From Deltaproteobacteria bacterium (lineage in GTDB: Bacteria > Desulfobacterota > Desulfobacteria > Desulfobacterales > QNYZ01): a DNA stretch of 64,000 nt. The notes beneath the pieces are model-generated. The model ran no database searches, was not told the DNA's origin, and saw only the letters and a list, made by a program, of their open reading frames with translations. Shown piece after piece: positions 35,517-43,988 of this stretch. The stretch lies in contig QNYZ01000059.1 of NCBI GenBank assembly GCA_003973265.1, positions 36,207 through 100,206 on the forward strand, given 5' to 3'. Made by a program: the position numbers and the translations under genes. Numbering within the stretch: the first letter of the stretch is position 1; each line of letters opens with the position of its first letter.

Positions 35517-35810
35517 ATGGCCATCAAGGGAGGAAAACAGTCCACCGCCGAAAGTCTGCGGAAGACCCGCACTTTCGGTAAGATCCGGTGTCACAATCCC
35601 AGCTGCATGGAACGGATTGCACCGGAGCCAGGATCCGATCACGCCAAATGCCCGACGTGCGGGATGGAGTATCGCCTGTTCTGGGTAAATGACAATCTAC
35701 CCAGAATCCGGGGGCCGGTCTGGGATGTCAACCGTGAACTTGCCGAGAGAACTTTTGCCGAAAAACAAGCGGCAGCCGCAGCGAAAAAGACGAATAAAGG
35801 GGGAAAATAG
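35517..35810 (+). CDS. Small zinc-ribbon protein of the AOR operon
   Basis: 97 residues with a zinc-finger-like centre, RCHNPSCMERIAPEPGSDHAKCPTCGMEYRLFWV (C-x4-C ... CxxC), and an Ala/Lys-rich tail. AAGGAGA lies 7 bases before the ATG. It ends one base before the AOR ATG and is clearly translated with it. I do not recognise the family; it may help AOR assembly (metal or pterin loading) or electron transfer. First gene after the operator. Confidence 0.65.
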   Translation: MAIKGGKQSTAESLRKTRTFGKIRCHNPSCMERIAPEPGSDHAKCPTCGMEYRLFWVNDNLPRIRGPVWDVNRELAERTFAEKQAAAAAKKTNKGGK

Positions 35811-35811
35811 T

Positions 35812-37752
35812 ATGGCTCTCAATCGAAAAATCGCCTACATCAACCTGACCACGGGCGAAGTTAAAATCAAGCCTATTCCCCTGGAAGTGCGCAAAAAATT
35901 TCTTGGCGGCCGGGGACTGGATGCCTACCTGTTATACAACAACACCAAAAAAGGATGCGACCCGCTGGGGCCGGAAAACGCCCTGATGATCAGCGGGGGT
36001 ATCTTAACGGCCACCTGCGCGTCGGCCACGGCCCGCACCCATGTCATGGCCAAATCACCTTTAACGGGCCTTTTGGGCAGCGCCAATATGGGCGGATTTT
36101 TTGCACCGGAGATGGCCTGGGCCGGGTTTCACCATCTCGTCATTACAGGCAAAGCGGAAAAACCCGTTTATCTCTTTCTCCACGACGGTGAAATAGAGAT
36201 CAAAGATGCGGCCAACATCTGGGGCAAGACCACCACCGACTCACAATGGGCTATCCAAAAAGAGCTTGGAGACGAAGAGGTCAAATCATGCGTCATTGGC
36301 CCGGCCGGCGAAAACCTCGTGGCGTTTGCCAGCGTGATGACCGGCGTTAAAAATGCCGCGGGTCGAACCGGAATGGGCGCCGTGATGGGCTCGAAAAACC
36401 TGAAAGCCGTGGCGGCCCGCGGAACCATGGATATCAAGATTGCCCATCCGGTAGAAGCTTTTGAAAATAATAAAAAATTCATCGACCAGATAACCAGCGC
36501 CAAGGTCAATCAGACCCAGGGCTCTTTGGGCACCCCTTTCATCTGGGGTGCCACCAACAGCTGGGGAGGCTTGCGCACCCATAATTTCCAATACAACCAG
36601 CTGGAGAATGCCGATGATATCGAGCCCGAACGGATCGATGAGATTGCCACAGAAACCATTGGCCCGTATCACATGGCCGGCTGTTTCGGCTGCCAGGTTC
36701 ATTGTCGCGCCCAATACCGCATCCCGTCGGGACCCTATGCCGGTAAATATGATGAGGGCCCGGAATATACTTCCCTGGGAGCCTTCGGCGCCGAAATCGG
36801 ATGCCGCAGCGCTGAAACCCTCTTGACCGGTAACCACCTGGTGGATCAATTCGGCATGGACAACCTGGAAACCGGCAGCCTGATTTCCTGGGCCATGGAA
36901 CTTTACGAAAAGGGAATCATCACGGATAAACAGACCGACGGCCTTGAACTCACCTTCGGTAACGATGAAGCCGCCCTGGAGATGGTCCGGCGCATTGCCT
37001 ACCGCAAGGGGTTTGTCGCCGATGCACTGGCCAGTGGCGGAATCCCGGCGACTGAAAAATTTGGAAAGGAATCCTTTGATTATCTCGTCCAGGTCAAGGG
37101 AATGAGTAACCTGCATTCCGACGAACGGGCCACCCCGGCGCTGGCGTTGAATATTGCCACGGCTTCACGGGGCTCTGATCATCTGCGCAGCCGTCCGGCT
37201 ATCGACTTGTACCACCTGCCGGAAAAAGTACTCCGAAAAATATACGGCTCACCCATTCCCTACGACGGCCCGATCAACTCCGAACAAACCTCCTACGAGG
37301 GCAAGTCCTGGATGGTTTTCTGGCAGGAAAACGTCTACATGGGCGTAGATTGCCTGGGAATATGTAAATATCACACCACCTTTTTAGGGGCCACGCTTCC
37401 CAATTTCGAGGACTGGCCCAAAGTTATCTACTATAACACAGGCCTGGAATTCACGCCCGAAGAGCTCTGGACCATTACCGAACGGTGCAACATGCTGGAA
37501 CGTCTGTTTAATCTGAGGGAAGGATTGGAACGTAACGACCCCGTCAAGGGTGATGTGTTAAACCACCGGTACCACGATGAGCCCTGCCGCCGGGGGGCCC
37601 CTGACGTGATTGGCCTGTACATCGACAAAGACAAATTCGACACCATGGTCGATGAGTTGTATCAATACAAAGGGCTGGATAAAAACGGTCGGCCAACGAA
37701 GAAAACCTTGAAACGACTGGGACTTGAGGATGAGCCGTCTCATCTGGTGTAA
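35812..37752 (+). CDS. Tungsten/molybdenum aldehyde:ferredoxin oxidoreductase
   Basis: 646 residues from the ATG at 35812 (an upstream in-frame extension would overlap the small gene). It starts in the AOR manner, KIAYINLTTGEVKIKPIP and FLGGRGLDAYLLY, and has the pterin-binding stretch TARTHVMAKSPLTGLLGSANMGG. The 4Fe-4S cluster ligands appear as CFGCQVHC plus a later Cys in VDCLGICKYH. AOR converts aldehydes to carboxylic acids, or the reverse with low-potential ferredoxin; a polyferredoxin follows. The specific aldehyde is not known. It is IclR-controlled by context. Confidence 0.9.
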   Translation: MALNRKIAYINLTTGEVKIKPIPLEVRKKFLGGRGLDAYLLYNNTKKGCDPLGPENALMISGGILTATCASATARTHVMAKSPLTGLLGSANMGGFFAPEMAWAGFHHLVITGKAEKPVYLFLHDGEIEIKDAANIWGKTTTDSQWAIQKELGDEEVKSCVIGPAGENLVAFASVMTGVKNAAGRTGMGAVMGSKNLKAVAARGTMDIKIAHPVEAFENNKKFIDQITSAKVNQTQGSLGTPFIWGATNSWGGLRTHNFQYNQLENADDIEPERIDEIATETIGPYHMAGCFGCQVHCRAQYRIPSGPYAGKYDEGPEYTSLGAFGAEIGCRSAETLLTGNHLVDQFGMDNLETGSLISWAMELYEKGIITDKQTDGLELTFGNDEAALEMVRRIAYRKGFVADALASGGIPATEKFGKESFDYLVQVKGMSNLHSDERATPALALNIATASRGSDHLRSRPAIDLYHLPEKVLRKIYGSPIPYDGPINSEQTSYEGKSWMVFWQENVYMGVDCLGICKYHTTFLGATLPNFEDWPKVIYYNTGLEFTPEELWTITERCNMLERLFNLREGLERNDPVKGDVLNHRYHDEPCRRGAPDVIGLYIDKDKFDTMVDELYQYKGLDKNGRPTKKTLKRLGLEDEPSHLV

Positions 37753-37796
37753 TTAACTCATCTTGAACCGACCCGTCTGAAAAGGAGAGAAGATAA

Positions 37797-38297
37797 ATGT
37801 CCAAAGTACTGCAGATAAATCATGAAAAATGTACCGGCTGCCGGCTCTGTGAACTGGTCTGCGCCGTCAGGCATGACGGAATTTCAAACCCCGTCCGCAG
37901 CCGTATCCGGGTAATAAAATGGGAAATGGAAGGCGTTTATATCCCCATGGCCTGTCAGCAATGCAAAGACGCCCCGTGCCTGCACGGTTGCCCGGTGAGT
38001 GCCATCACCCAGAATTATCAGACCGGATGCGTGGAAGTGAACCCCGATATATGCATCGGGTGCCGCACCTGCGTGTCGGTGTGCCCTTTCGGCGGCATGA
38101 GCTTTAACAGCATTGACCAGAAAGTGATCAAATGCGATCTGTGCGACGGGGATCCCCAATGCGTTCGCTTCTGTGAAGTGCAGGCCCTGGAATTCGTCGA
38201 GGCCGCCGATGTGAGCATCACCAAAAAGCGCGAAGCCGCCCAGCGGCTTTATACCGCCGATAAACAGGCGGCCGCCTTGAAAACGAAAGCCGCATAA
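37797..38297 (+). CDS. Four-cluster polyferredoxin (HycB/DmsB-like) partner of AOR
   Basis: 166 residues with four Cys groups: CTGCRLCELVCAV, CQQCKDAPCLHGCP, CIGCRTCVSVCP and CDLCDGDPQCVRFC. This is the pattern of HycB/DmsB-type electron-transfer subunits with four 4Fe-4S clusters. AAAGGAGAGAAGAT precedes the ATG. Directly after AOR, so it most likely takes electrons from or gives them to the AOR. Last gene of the operon; a hairpin follows within 15 bases. Confidence 0.9.
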   Translation: MSKVLQINHEKCTGCRLCELVCAVRHDGISNPVRSRIRVIKWEMEGVYIPMACQQCKDAPCLHGCPVSAITQNYQTGCVEVNPDICIGCRTCVSVCPFGGMSFNSIDQKVIKCDLCDGDPQCVRFCEVQALEFVEAADVSITKKREAAQRLYTADKQAAALKTKAA

Positions 38298-39155
38298 AAG
38301 ATTGCTGTCGTGGCGATACTGCCGGGCATCCGGAAATATCGCCACCGCGTGCATCTGACATGACAATCAAACACCGGCGGGGGAAATGAAAAACCCAGTG
38401 TATACGCGGGCAGCACGGCTTGAAGCTGCCTGCCGGCGTCGAGAAAATCCGTGTCCGGGCCCACGACCTGGTCAGCGGATTCGGTGGTAAAAAGATCATA
38501 CTGGATTTGTCGAAAACCAGAGGCGCGCATTATACCGTCCGTCACTACGGAAAACAAAAGCCTCGATCCGGCCACGCATCTCCCTGTTTATCAGTACCGC
38601 TTCTTTGGGCCTGCTATACCTTTTTTCAAATAAGCCCCCAAAAACAGTCTGTCGTTTAATCCATCGTTTAACCGGATCCTCTTTTTCCTGCAGATACTTC
38701 ATTCCCCGTATTTCCAATTACGATTATTGCAAGTAGAAGGAACGTCTTTCACTCAATTTCAATACAGCACCATCGTAAGCGCGAGGGCATCGGGACCACC
38801 AAGTTTCATAAGTCCATGAATCTAAAGCGTTGGCCGTGTCCTCTTGATATTTTTTATAAATGGTCCATATATTGCGTGAATCCACGTAACAAGTCATATC
38901 CATCATTTTAAACCATCTGCACCCGTGGAGCTGGACTCTTGTAGAACAGCGCAAAAACATCCGGAGACAGCTATCCGTTGCAGGCAAAATCTGTCCGTCC
39001 GGATTATATCTTCTTTGATGTAGAGGTCATTCTGCCATTTCAATGATGGCACAAATTATTTCGACATTGACCCGGAGCCTCCCCGCAAATAAACAACGCA
39101 TCGTTTCTTCGGCCCTTACTCCCCCCATACCGACAAAGGCCAAACGGAGGTCGTC
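38298..39155. other. 860-base gene-poor region
   Basis: Between the polyferredoxin and the kinase pseudogene. An 8-bp inverted repeat TGGCGATA/TATCGCCA at 38311-38344 with a CCGG-rich centre follows the operon and may be its 3' end; there is no T-run. The rest has short open frames on both strands without recognisable motifs, and may be degraded sequence. Confidence 0.5.
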
Positions 39156-39921
39156 ATGAAGTCAAAAAAACCAGTTTAATAAAAATCATACAATTATGGG
39201 GCACCATTTTCCTGATAGGAACGGGCGTCGCTATGATTACGATTGATATGGCTAATTCTTACCGTTTTGCTAATTTACGTGCCAACCAGATGCGGACAGA
39301 TTACGTTGCCCGCCAGAAAAAGATGGCTAAAGAGGAAGTAAAACGGGTGGTTGATCTGATCGCTTACGAAAAGGCTCAAAGCGAACGGCTGACAAAAACA
39401 TGCAGGAAGTACTGAACGGGGCCATGCGGGCCGCGGATATGGTCAAACAGATTCTTACCTTCAGCCGCAATTCCGTTACTGAAAAAAACCCATCAAAATT
39501 CAATCGACTGTCCAAGAGGCCCTCAGCCTGTTGAGAACATCCATTCCATCCACCATTGAGATTCGTCAGAATATTGATGACGTCTGCCGGTCTGTTCCGA
39601 AAAAGCCTGGTACAACCGGCCATGATGCGAAAGATAGCTGCCGCCCTGTCCTGGCGGACGCCACCCAGATACACCAGGTTGTTATGAATCTTGCGACCAA
39701 TGCCTACCATGCCAAATATGACCGGCGCGGAGCTGGCCGTTCAGCTTAAAAAAATCAGAGCGGATATCCCCATTATTCTTTGCACTGGATTCAGTGAAAA
39801 AATAGATGAACAAAGGGCTAAGAAAATGGGGATTTCAGGCTATATCATGAAACCGGTTCTAAAAACAGAAACGTCGAGAACAGTCAGGAAATTGCTGGAT
39901 AAGGCGAATGCGCAGATGTGA
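39156..39921 (+). pseudogene. Decayed hybrid histidine kinase
   Basis: A good ribosome site (GGAGG, 5 bases) precedes an ATG at 39156 encoding MKSKK, but the frame is lost in a run of seven A; the rest of an N-terminal membrane/Cache part continues in another frame (LWGTIFLIGTGVAMITIDMA). After a deletion comes a HisKA remnant (AADMVKQILTFSRN), then a further shift at an A-run into SIPSTIEIRQNID ... LADATQIHQVVMNLATNAYHA, the N-box of the ATPase. This runs into the second half of a receiver domain (MPNMTGAELAVQLKK ... GYIMKPV). At least three frame changes and several deletions show that it is dead. Confidence 0.85.
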
Positions 39922-40084
39922 TGTAACCTCGATTCTTACGAGCAGCCACTGAACCTTATTGAACATACCCGCCAATAAAGCAATCCTTTACTTTATCTGT
40001 CAAAACCATTATCTGAAAACCTGTAGGCCTAAAAATAAGGCGCATGGAATCCTGGCAATGACAGGAAATGAAAGATACGAATCG

Positions 40085-40999
40085 ATGATAGCGCTCTCCA
40101 CATCATTTGCCTCGGGACGATTTACCGAAGGCGGCGCGCTGCTGGCGGCCATGGAAAGTTTCCATATCGACGGGATAGAACTTGAATACCGCATCAGCGA
40201 GAAAATTTTTCGCCAGATGAAGCCATTGCTGACACGATCCCGGCTTCAGGTGGTCAGCGTACATAATTTTTTCCCCATGCCCGGCGTCGTCAAAACAGGC
40301 AGGGGTGAAGGTGACCTGTTTTTATTATCTCATCCGGAGCGGGAAATGCGCCTGAACGCCGTCAAATGGACCCTGCGCACCATTGAACATGCCCACGAGC
40401 TGGAAGCCGGGGCGGTCGTGCTTCATTGTGGCCGGGTTGAGGTAGGGCCGGGGGTTAAACAGCTGCATCAGCTTTACCGGTCCGGCCGGATCGAATCCGA
40501 TGAGGCCCGGGAGTTGATCGCCCGCCTGGAGGAAGAAAGAGACCGTAAAAAAGCAAAACATTTCGATTCACTTTTGTTCAGTCTTGACCGCCTGGCACAC
40601 GCGGCGGAACGATACCACGTCCCTCTGGCCCTTGAAAACCGCTATAATTATTACGAGTTGCCCGGAGATAACGATTTTGATACCATTTTTAATAAACTGG
40701 ATGGCGCGCTCCTGGGGTATTGGCACGATACCGGCCATGCCCATGTCAGCGAAGCCCTGACCCTGGAAGAGACGGGTATTTTATTAAAAAGAAACCGGGA
40801 CCGGCTGATCGGGGTCCACTTTCACGATGCGGTCGGAATAGAAGACCATTTGCCGCCGGGAAAAGGCGATATTGATTTTCCAGCCATTCTACCCGAACTG
40901 AAGCCGGAAACCATCAAGGTTATCGAGCTCAAACCGGGTACAACCGATGAAGATATCATGGCTGGAATCGATTATATCGGCAGACTGATTCAGTCCTGA
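40085..40999 (+). CDS. Sugar phosphate isomerase/epimerase-like TIM-barrel protein
   Basis: 304 residues from the preferred ATG at 40085, where the barrel begins (IALSTSFASGRF); another ATG at 40058 is possible, and ribosome sites are weak at both. AP-endonuclease-2-type fold: HIDGIELEYRIS, VVSVHNFFPMPG, GAVVLHCGRVEVG, LALENRYNYYELPG, GYWHDTGHAHV and GVHFHDAVGIEDH supply the metal-binding His, Glu and Asp. The family includes isomerases, dehydratases and lyases; the substrate is not known. Alone on its strand between a pseudogene and a small exported protein. Confidence 0.75.
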   Translation: MIALSTSFASGRFTEGGALLAAMESFHIDGIELEYRISEKIFRQMKPLLTRSRLQVVSVHNFFPMPGVVKTGRGEGDLFLLSHPEREMRLNAVKWTLRTIEHAHELEAGAVVLHCGRVEVGPGVKQLHQLYRSGRIESDEARELIARLEEERDRKKAKHFDSLLFSLDRLAHAAERYHVPLALENRYNYYELPGDNDFDTIFNKLDGALLGYWHDTGHAHVSEALTLEETGILLKRNRDRLIGVHFHDAVGIEDHLPPGKGDIDFPAILPELKPETIKVIELKPGTTDEDIMAGIDYIGRLIQS

Positions 41000-41049
41000 G
41001 GCAACCTGCCTGCATGGTACGGATACACATGGAAGGAGGCAACTGAAAG

Positions 41050-41370
41050 ATGATACACCGGGATAATAATTACAATCCGACACATAAATATCGGCCAGTC
41101 GGGATATTGATCCTGCTTTTAGCCGCCCTTCCTGCAATATCGTTTGCTCAAAACGATCCGAAAACCGTCCAGACGCCCGCAAGCATTTTTTCCGAGATAA
41201 AAACACAATTTATAAAAGATATTCGAACCGTGCGTGACGTAGCCGGGAAAGAAGGGAAAGAAATGGCCGGCCGAACAAAGTCAGAGATTGCCAACACCCG
41301 GAAAACGGCAAAAGGGTTGAAAACGAGACCCGACCTGAGTGCGCCAGACACTGCTTTGAGTGACCATTAG
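41050..41370 (+). CDS. Small exported protein of unknown function
   Basis: 106 residues with an N-terminal signal-type segment (VGILILLLAALPAISFAQ) and a charged helical remainder (FIKDIRTVRDVAGKEGKE, SEIANTRKTAKGL). No Cys, no known domain. AAGGAGG occurs 12 bases before the ATG. Probably periplasmic or surface-associated. Precedes dihydroorotase by 66 bases. Confidence 0.55.
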   Translation: MIHRDNNYNPTHKYRPVGILILLLAALPAISFAQNDPKTVQTPASIFSEIKTQFIKDIRTVRDVAGKEGKEMAGRTKSEIANTRKTAKGLKTRPDLSAPDTALSDH

Positions 41371-41436
41371 AATTTATAAACTGATCGGTTCGTTGTTTAC
41401 CGACAGACTGTCCTGGTTCTTCACGAAAGCAGGTCT

Positions 41437-42771
41437 ATGAAAAAAATCCTCATCATCAATGCCCGAATTGTTAACGAAGGATCTATATTTCCTGGCGATG
41501 TATTCATCCAAAACGGACGAATCGATACTATCGGAAAAGGATTAACCGGCCGTCAGGCGGACATTACCATCGATGCCGCCGGCCGGGTGCTGATGCCCGG
41601 AATGATCGACGGACATGCTCATTTCCGGGAGCCGGGGCTGACCCATAAGGGTGATATCGCCTCGGAATCCCGGGCGGCGGTGGCCGGCGGGATCACCAGT
41701 TACCTTGAAATGCCCAATACCCTGCCACCGACAACCACAGATAAGCGACTGGTTGAGAAAAACCGGATTGCATCCCGGACCTCGCTGGCCAATTACGGCT
41801 TTTACCTGGGGGCATCCGCTGATAACCTGGATGAAATCAAGGGCATTGACCCGCGGCGGGTTTGTGGAATCAAGGTATTCATGGGGGCGTCCACCGGAAA
41901 CCTGCTCGTGGACCAACCGGACGCACTCGGCCGGATCTTCGCCGAGGCCCCGGTCCTAGTGGCAGTTCATTGCGAAGACACCGCCATCATCCAGAAAAAC
42001 GAGACGGTTTTTCGGTCACGGTTTGGTGAAGATGTACCCATCCTGCATCACCCCGACATCCGCAATGTCGATGCATGCTACCAATCGACATCCCTGGCGG
42101 TGAAACTGGCCAGACAGCATGGCACCCGGCTCCACGTCCTGCATCTGTCCACCCAAAAGGAGTTATCCCTTTTTTCTTCCGCCCCCCTCTCTCAAAAAAC
42201 CATCACCGCCGAGGCATGCGTACATCATCTTTTTTTTACAATCGATGATTACAGGGACAAAGGCACGCTGATCAAATGCAATCCGGCCATCAAGGCACGC
42301 CGCCACCGCGCCGCCCTGATCGGCGCGGTATTGGATGGCCGGATCGACACCATTGCCACCGACCACGCACCTCACACCCTGGCCGAAAAAGAAAAGACCT
42401 ACTTCAAAGCACCATCCGGTCTTCCGCTGGTCCAGCATGCCCTGGTATCCCTGCTGGAAGGGTATCACAGGGGTGCCTTTTCGCTGGAATTGATCGTCGA
42501 AAAGGCGGCCCATGCCCCGGCAATAGTTTTTCAGATTGAGGACCGGGGGTTTATCCGGGAAGGATACTGGGCCGACCTGGTCCTGGTGGATCTGGATCGT
42601 CCCTGGACCGTATCGCCGAAAACGAACCAATCCAGATGCGGATGGTCTCCTTTTGATGGATACCGTTTTCGCTCATCTGTAATCACCACCATCGTCTCGG
42701 GTCACCTGGCCTGGCATGCGGGAAAGATCGACTCCGGGACAGCCGGTCAGCCCCTGGAATTTCAACGATAG
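41437..42771 (+). CDS. pyrC: Dihydroorotase, class I type
   Basis: 444 residues. Metal site DGHAHFREPG, the KVFMGASTGNLL Lys region, VHCEDTAI, LHVLHLST and the catalytic Asp in IATDHAPHT are all present, followed by a normal C-terminus (GYWADLVLVDLD). It converts carbamoyl aspartate to dihydroorotate in pyrimidine synthesis. No other pyr genes are near. The symbol reflects function and class only; other cyclic amidohydrolases (allantoinase, hydantoinase) are less likely because of the FREPG motif. Confidence 0.85.
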   Translation: MKKILIINARIVNEGSIFPGDVFIQNGRIDTIGKGLTGRQADITIDAAGRVLMPGMIDGHAHFREPGLTHKGDIASESRAAVAGGITSYLEMPNTLPPTTTDKRLVEKNRIASRTSLANYGFYLGASADNLDEIKGIDPRRVCGIKVFMGASTGNLLVDQPDALGRIFAEAPVLVAVHCEDTAIIQKNETVFRSRFGEDVPILHHPDIRNVDACYQSTSLAVKLARQHGTRLHVLHLSTQKELSLFSSAPLSQKTITAEACVHHLFFTIDDYRDKGTLIKCNPAIKARRHRAALIGAVLDGRIDTIATDHAPHTLAEKEKTYFKAPSGLPLVQHALVSLLEGYHRGAFSLELIVEKAAHAPAIVFQIEDRGFIREGYWADLVLVDLDRPWTVSPKTNQSRCGWSPFDGYRFRSSVITTIVSGHLAWHAGKIDSGTAGQPLEFQR

Positions 42772-42965
42772 GATGTCACCGCAACAGGTTCGTATTCTTC
42801 AGGCCGGCCCGGGCCGTTTGAGAAACAACCGGATGATGAAACGGGCGGATTAAATTAAAATAGACCGGGCCCTCAAATAGCCTGCATCCATATAATCAGT
42901 CTGCTCAAAGTAACCCCTCAATACTTTCAATTCGTCAGGGGATTCCAGTTGGCACCGGGTTTGCC

Positions 42966-43727
42966 TCACTCAGATTTATTTCCAGTTGATACCATTGACC
43001 GGGCCGATGAAACCGTAACCGGCTCACGGCCTGCCTGACGGATGGCAGCACGGGCAAGAATCGACAGGGAGTCAAAATAAGGGACGGCCACTTCGGACTG
43101 GGTCAGAACCAGTGGGATCTCGGTACAGCCGGCGATAATGCCCTGGGCGCCACGATCGATCAGATGCCGGGCAGCCGTGGTTAACTCACGGGTGATTTCC
43201 TGACGGTTCCGGGACGGCCGGTCACGCTTAATGTCATAAATGGCCGCCATTGCCGCCTGTTGAACGGCTTCCTCACAGGTAATCGTATCCAGTCCCGCCC
43301 GGGCAAGTCGTTTTTGAAAAATGCCGCTTTGGACGGTACCATCGGTTCCGAGCAGACCGATGGTGCCGAGACGGGGATCGTGGCGGCCAATGGCCTCGGC
43401 CACGGCGTCAAGGATCGAAATAACGGGCAGGCGGGATGCGTCTTTAAGTGGTTCGATAAAGTAATGAACGGTGACACAGGGGATAATGATAAAATCGGCC
43501 CCGGCTTTTTGAAGCGACGCACATCCATCTATCAGCATGGGCAGCGGCGACGGGCCGCTATCCAGAACAGCCCGGGTGCGATCGGGAATTTTCGGATTGT
43601 TGACAATAATGACTTTCAGGTGATCCTGATCGTTTAGGGCCGGCGTGTTTCGGATGATCTTATCAAAGCAATTCAAGGTGGCCTCCGGCCCCATTCCGCC
43701 CAGAATACCGATCACCTGTTCCTGCAT
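42966..43727 (-). CDS. Aspartate/glutamate racemase family protein
   Basis: 253 residues with the racemase frame GILGGMGPEATLNCFDKII, IIPCVTVHYFIEPL and GIIAGCTEIPLVL. The two catalytic Cys are present. In most relatives the first is followed by Asn (PCNTAH); here it is Val (PCVTVH), which may change substrate or activity. AAGGAAAAATACC precedes the ATG. It could be an aspartate racemase or a related hydrolase. Divergent from adenine deaminase across a 261-base gap. Confidence 0.8.
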   Translation of the reverse strand: MQEQVIGILGGMGPEATLNCFDKIIRNTPALNDQDHLKVIIVNNPKIPDRTRAVLDSGPSPLPMLIDGCASLQKAGADFIIIPCVTVHYFIEPLKDASRLPVISILDAVAEAIGRHDPRLGTIGLLGTDGTVQSGIFQKRLARAGLDTITCEEAVQQAAMAAIYDIKRDRPSRNRQEITRELTTAARHLIDRGAQGIIAGCTEIPLVLTQSEVAVPYFDSLSILARAAIRQAGREPVTVSSARSMVSTGNKSE

Positions 43728-43866
43728 GGTATTTTTCCTTATTATTTTTCGATTTTACCCGGCTTTACGGGGATAGTTGCAAACCCTGCTGTTTCGAAAA
43801 TATAGATGCGATAGCAAGTTATCCATCTTTTTTCAGATTCAGTACTCAATCGTAAATTTCTTTATT

Positions 43867-43896
43867 TTTACTGATATAGTGGCTATGTTATAACAT
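43867..43896 (+). promoter_or_regulatory. Candidate promoter with 12-bp palindrome upstream of adenine deaminase
   Basis: TTTACT at 43867-43872 and TATAAC at 43889-43894 with a 16-base spacer; the palindrome ATGTTATAACAT (43885-43896) overlaps the -10 element, as a repressor site would. About 90 bases before the ATG. Confidence 0.4.
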
Positions 43897-43988
43897 GAAC
43901 GTCTGTTTGTAACAACGACTGTACGAATCTCACCATGTTTTATAATTTATTCTCATACGTTTATTGATTCGAAAGATGGAAAAACACC

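Noticed and set aside
36286..37116. 276-codon open frame antisense to AOR
   Set aside because: Shadow of the AOR gene; the AOR protein is conserved throughout.
32811..38297. Ethanolamine microcompartment locus (EutA plus aldehyde enzyme)
   Set aside because: No shell proteins, EutBC or EutE-type dehydrogenase are present; AOR and EutA are separated by an IclR gene and lie on opposite strands.
38420..38987. Short open frames between the AOR operon and the kinase pseudogene
   Set aside because: Cys/Trp/Arg-rich translations without motifs, ribosome sites or family resemblance; listed only as a gene-poor region.
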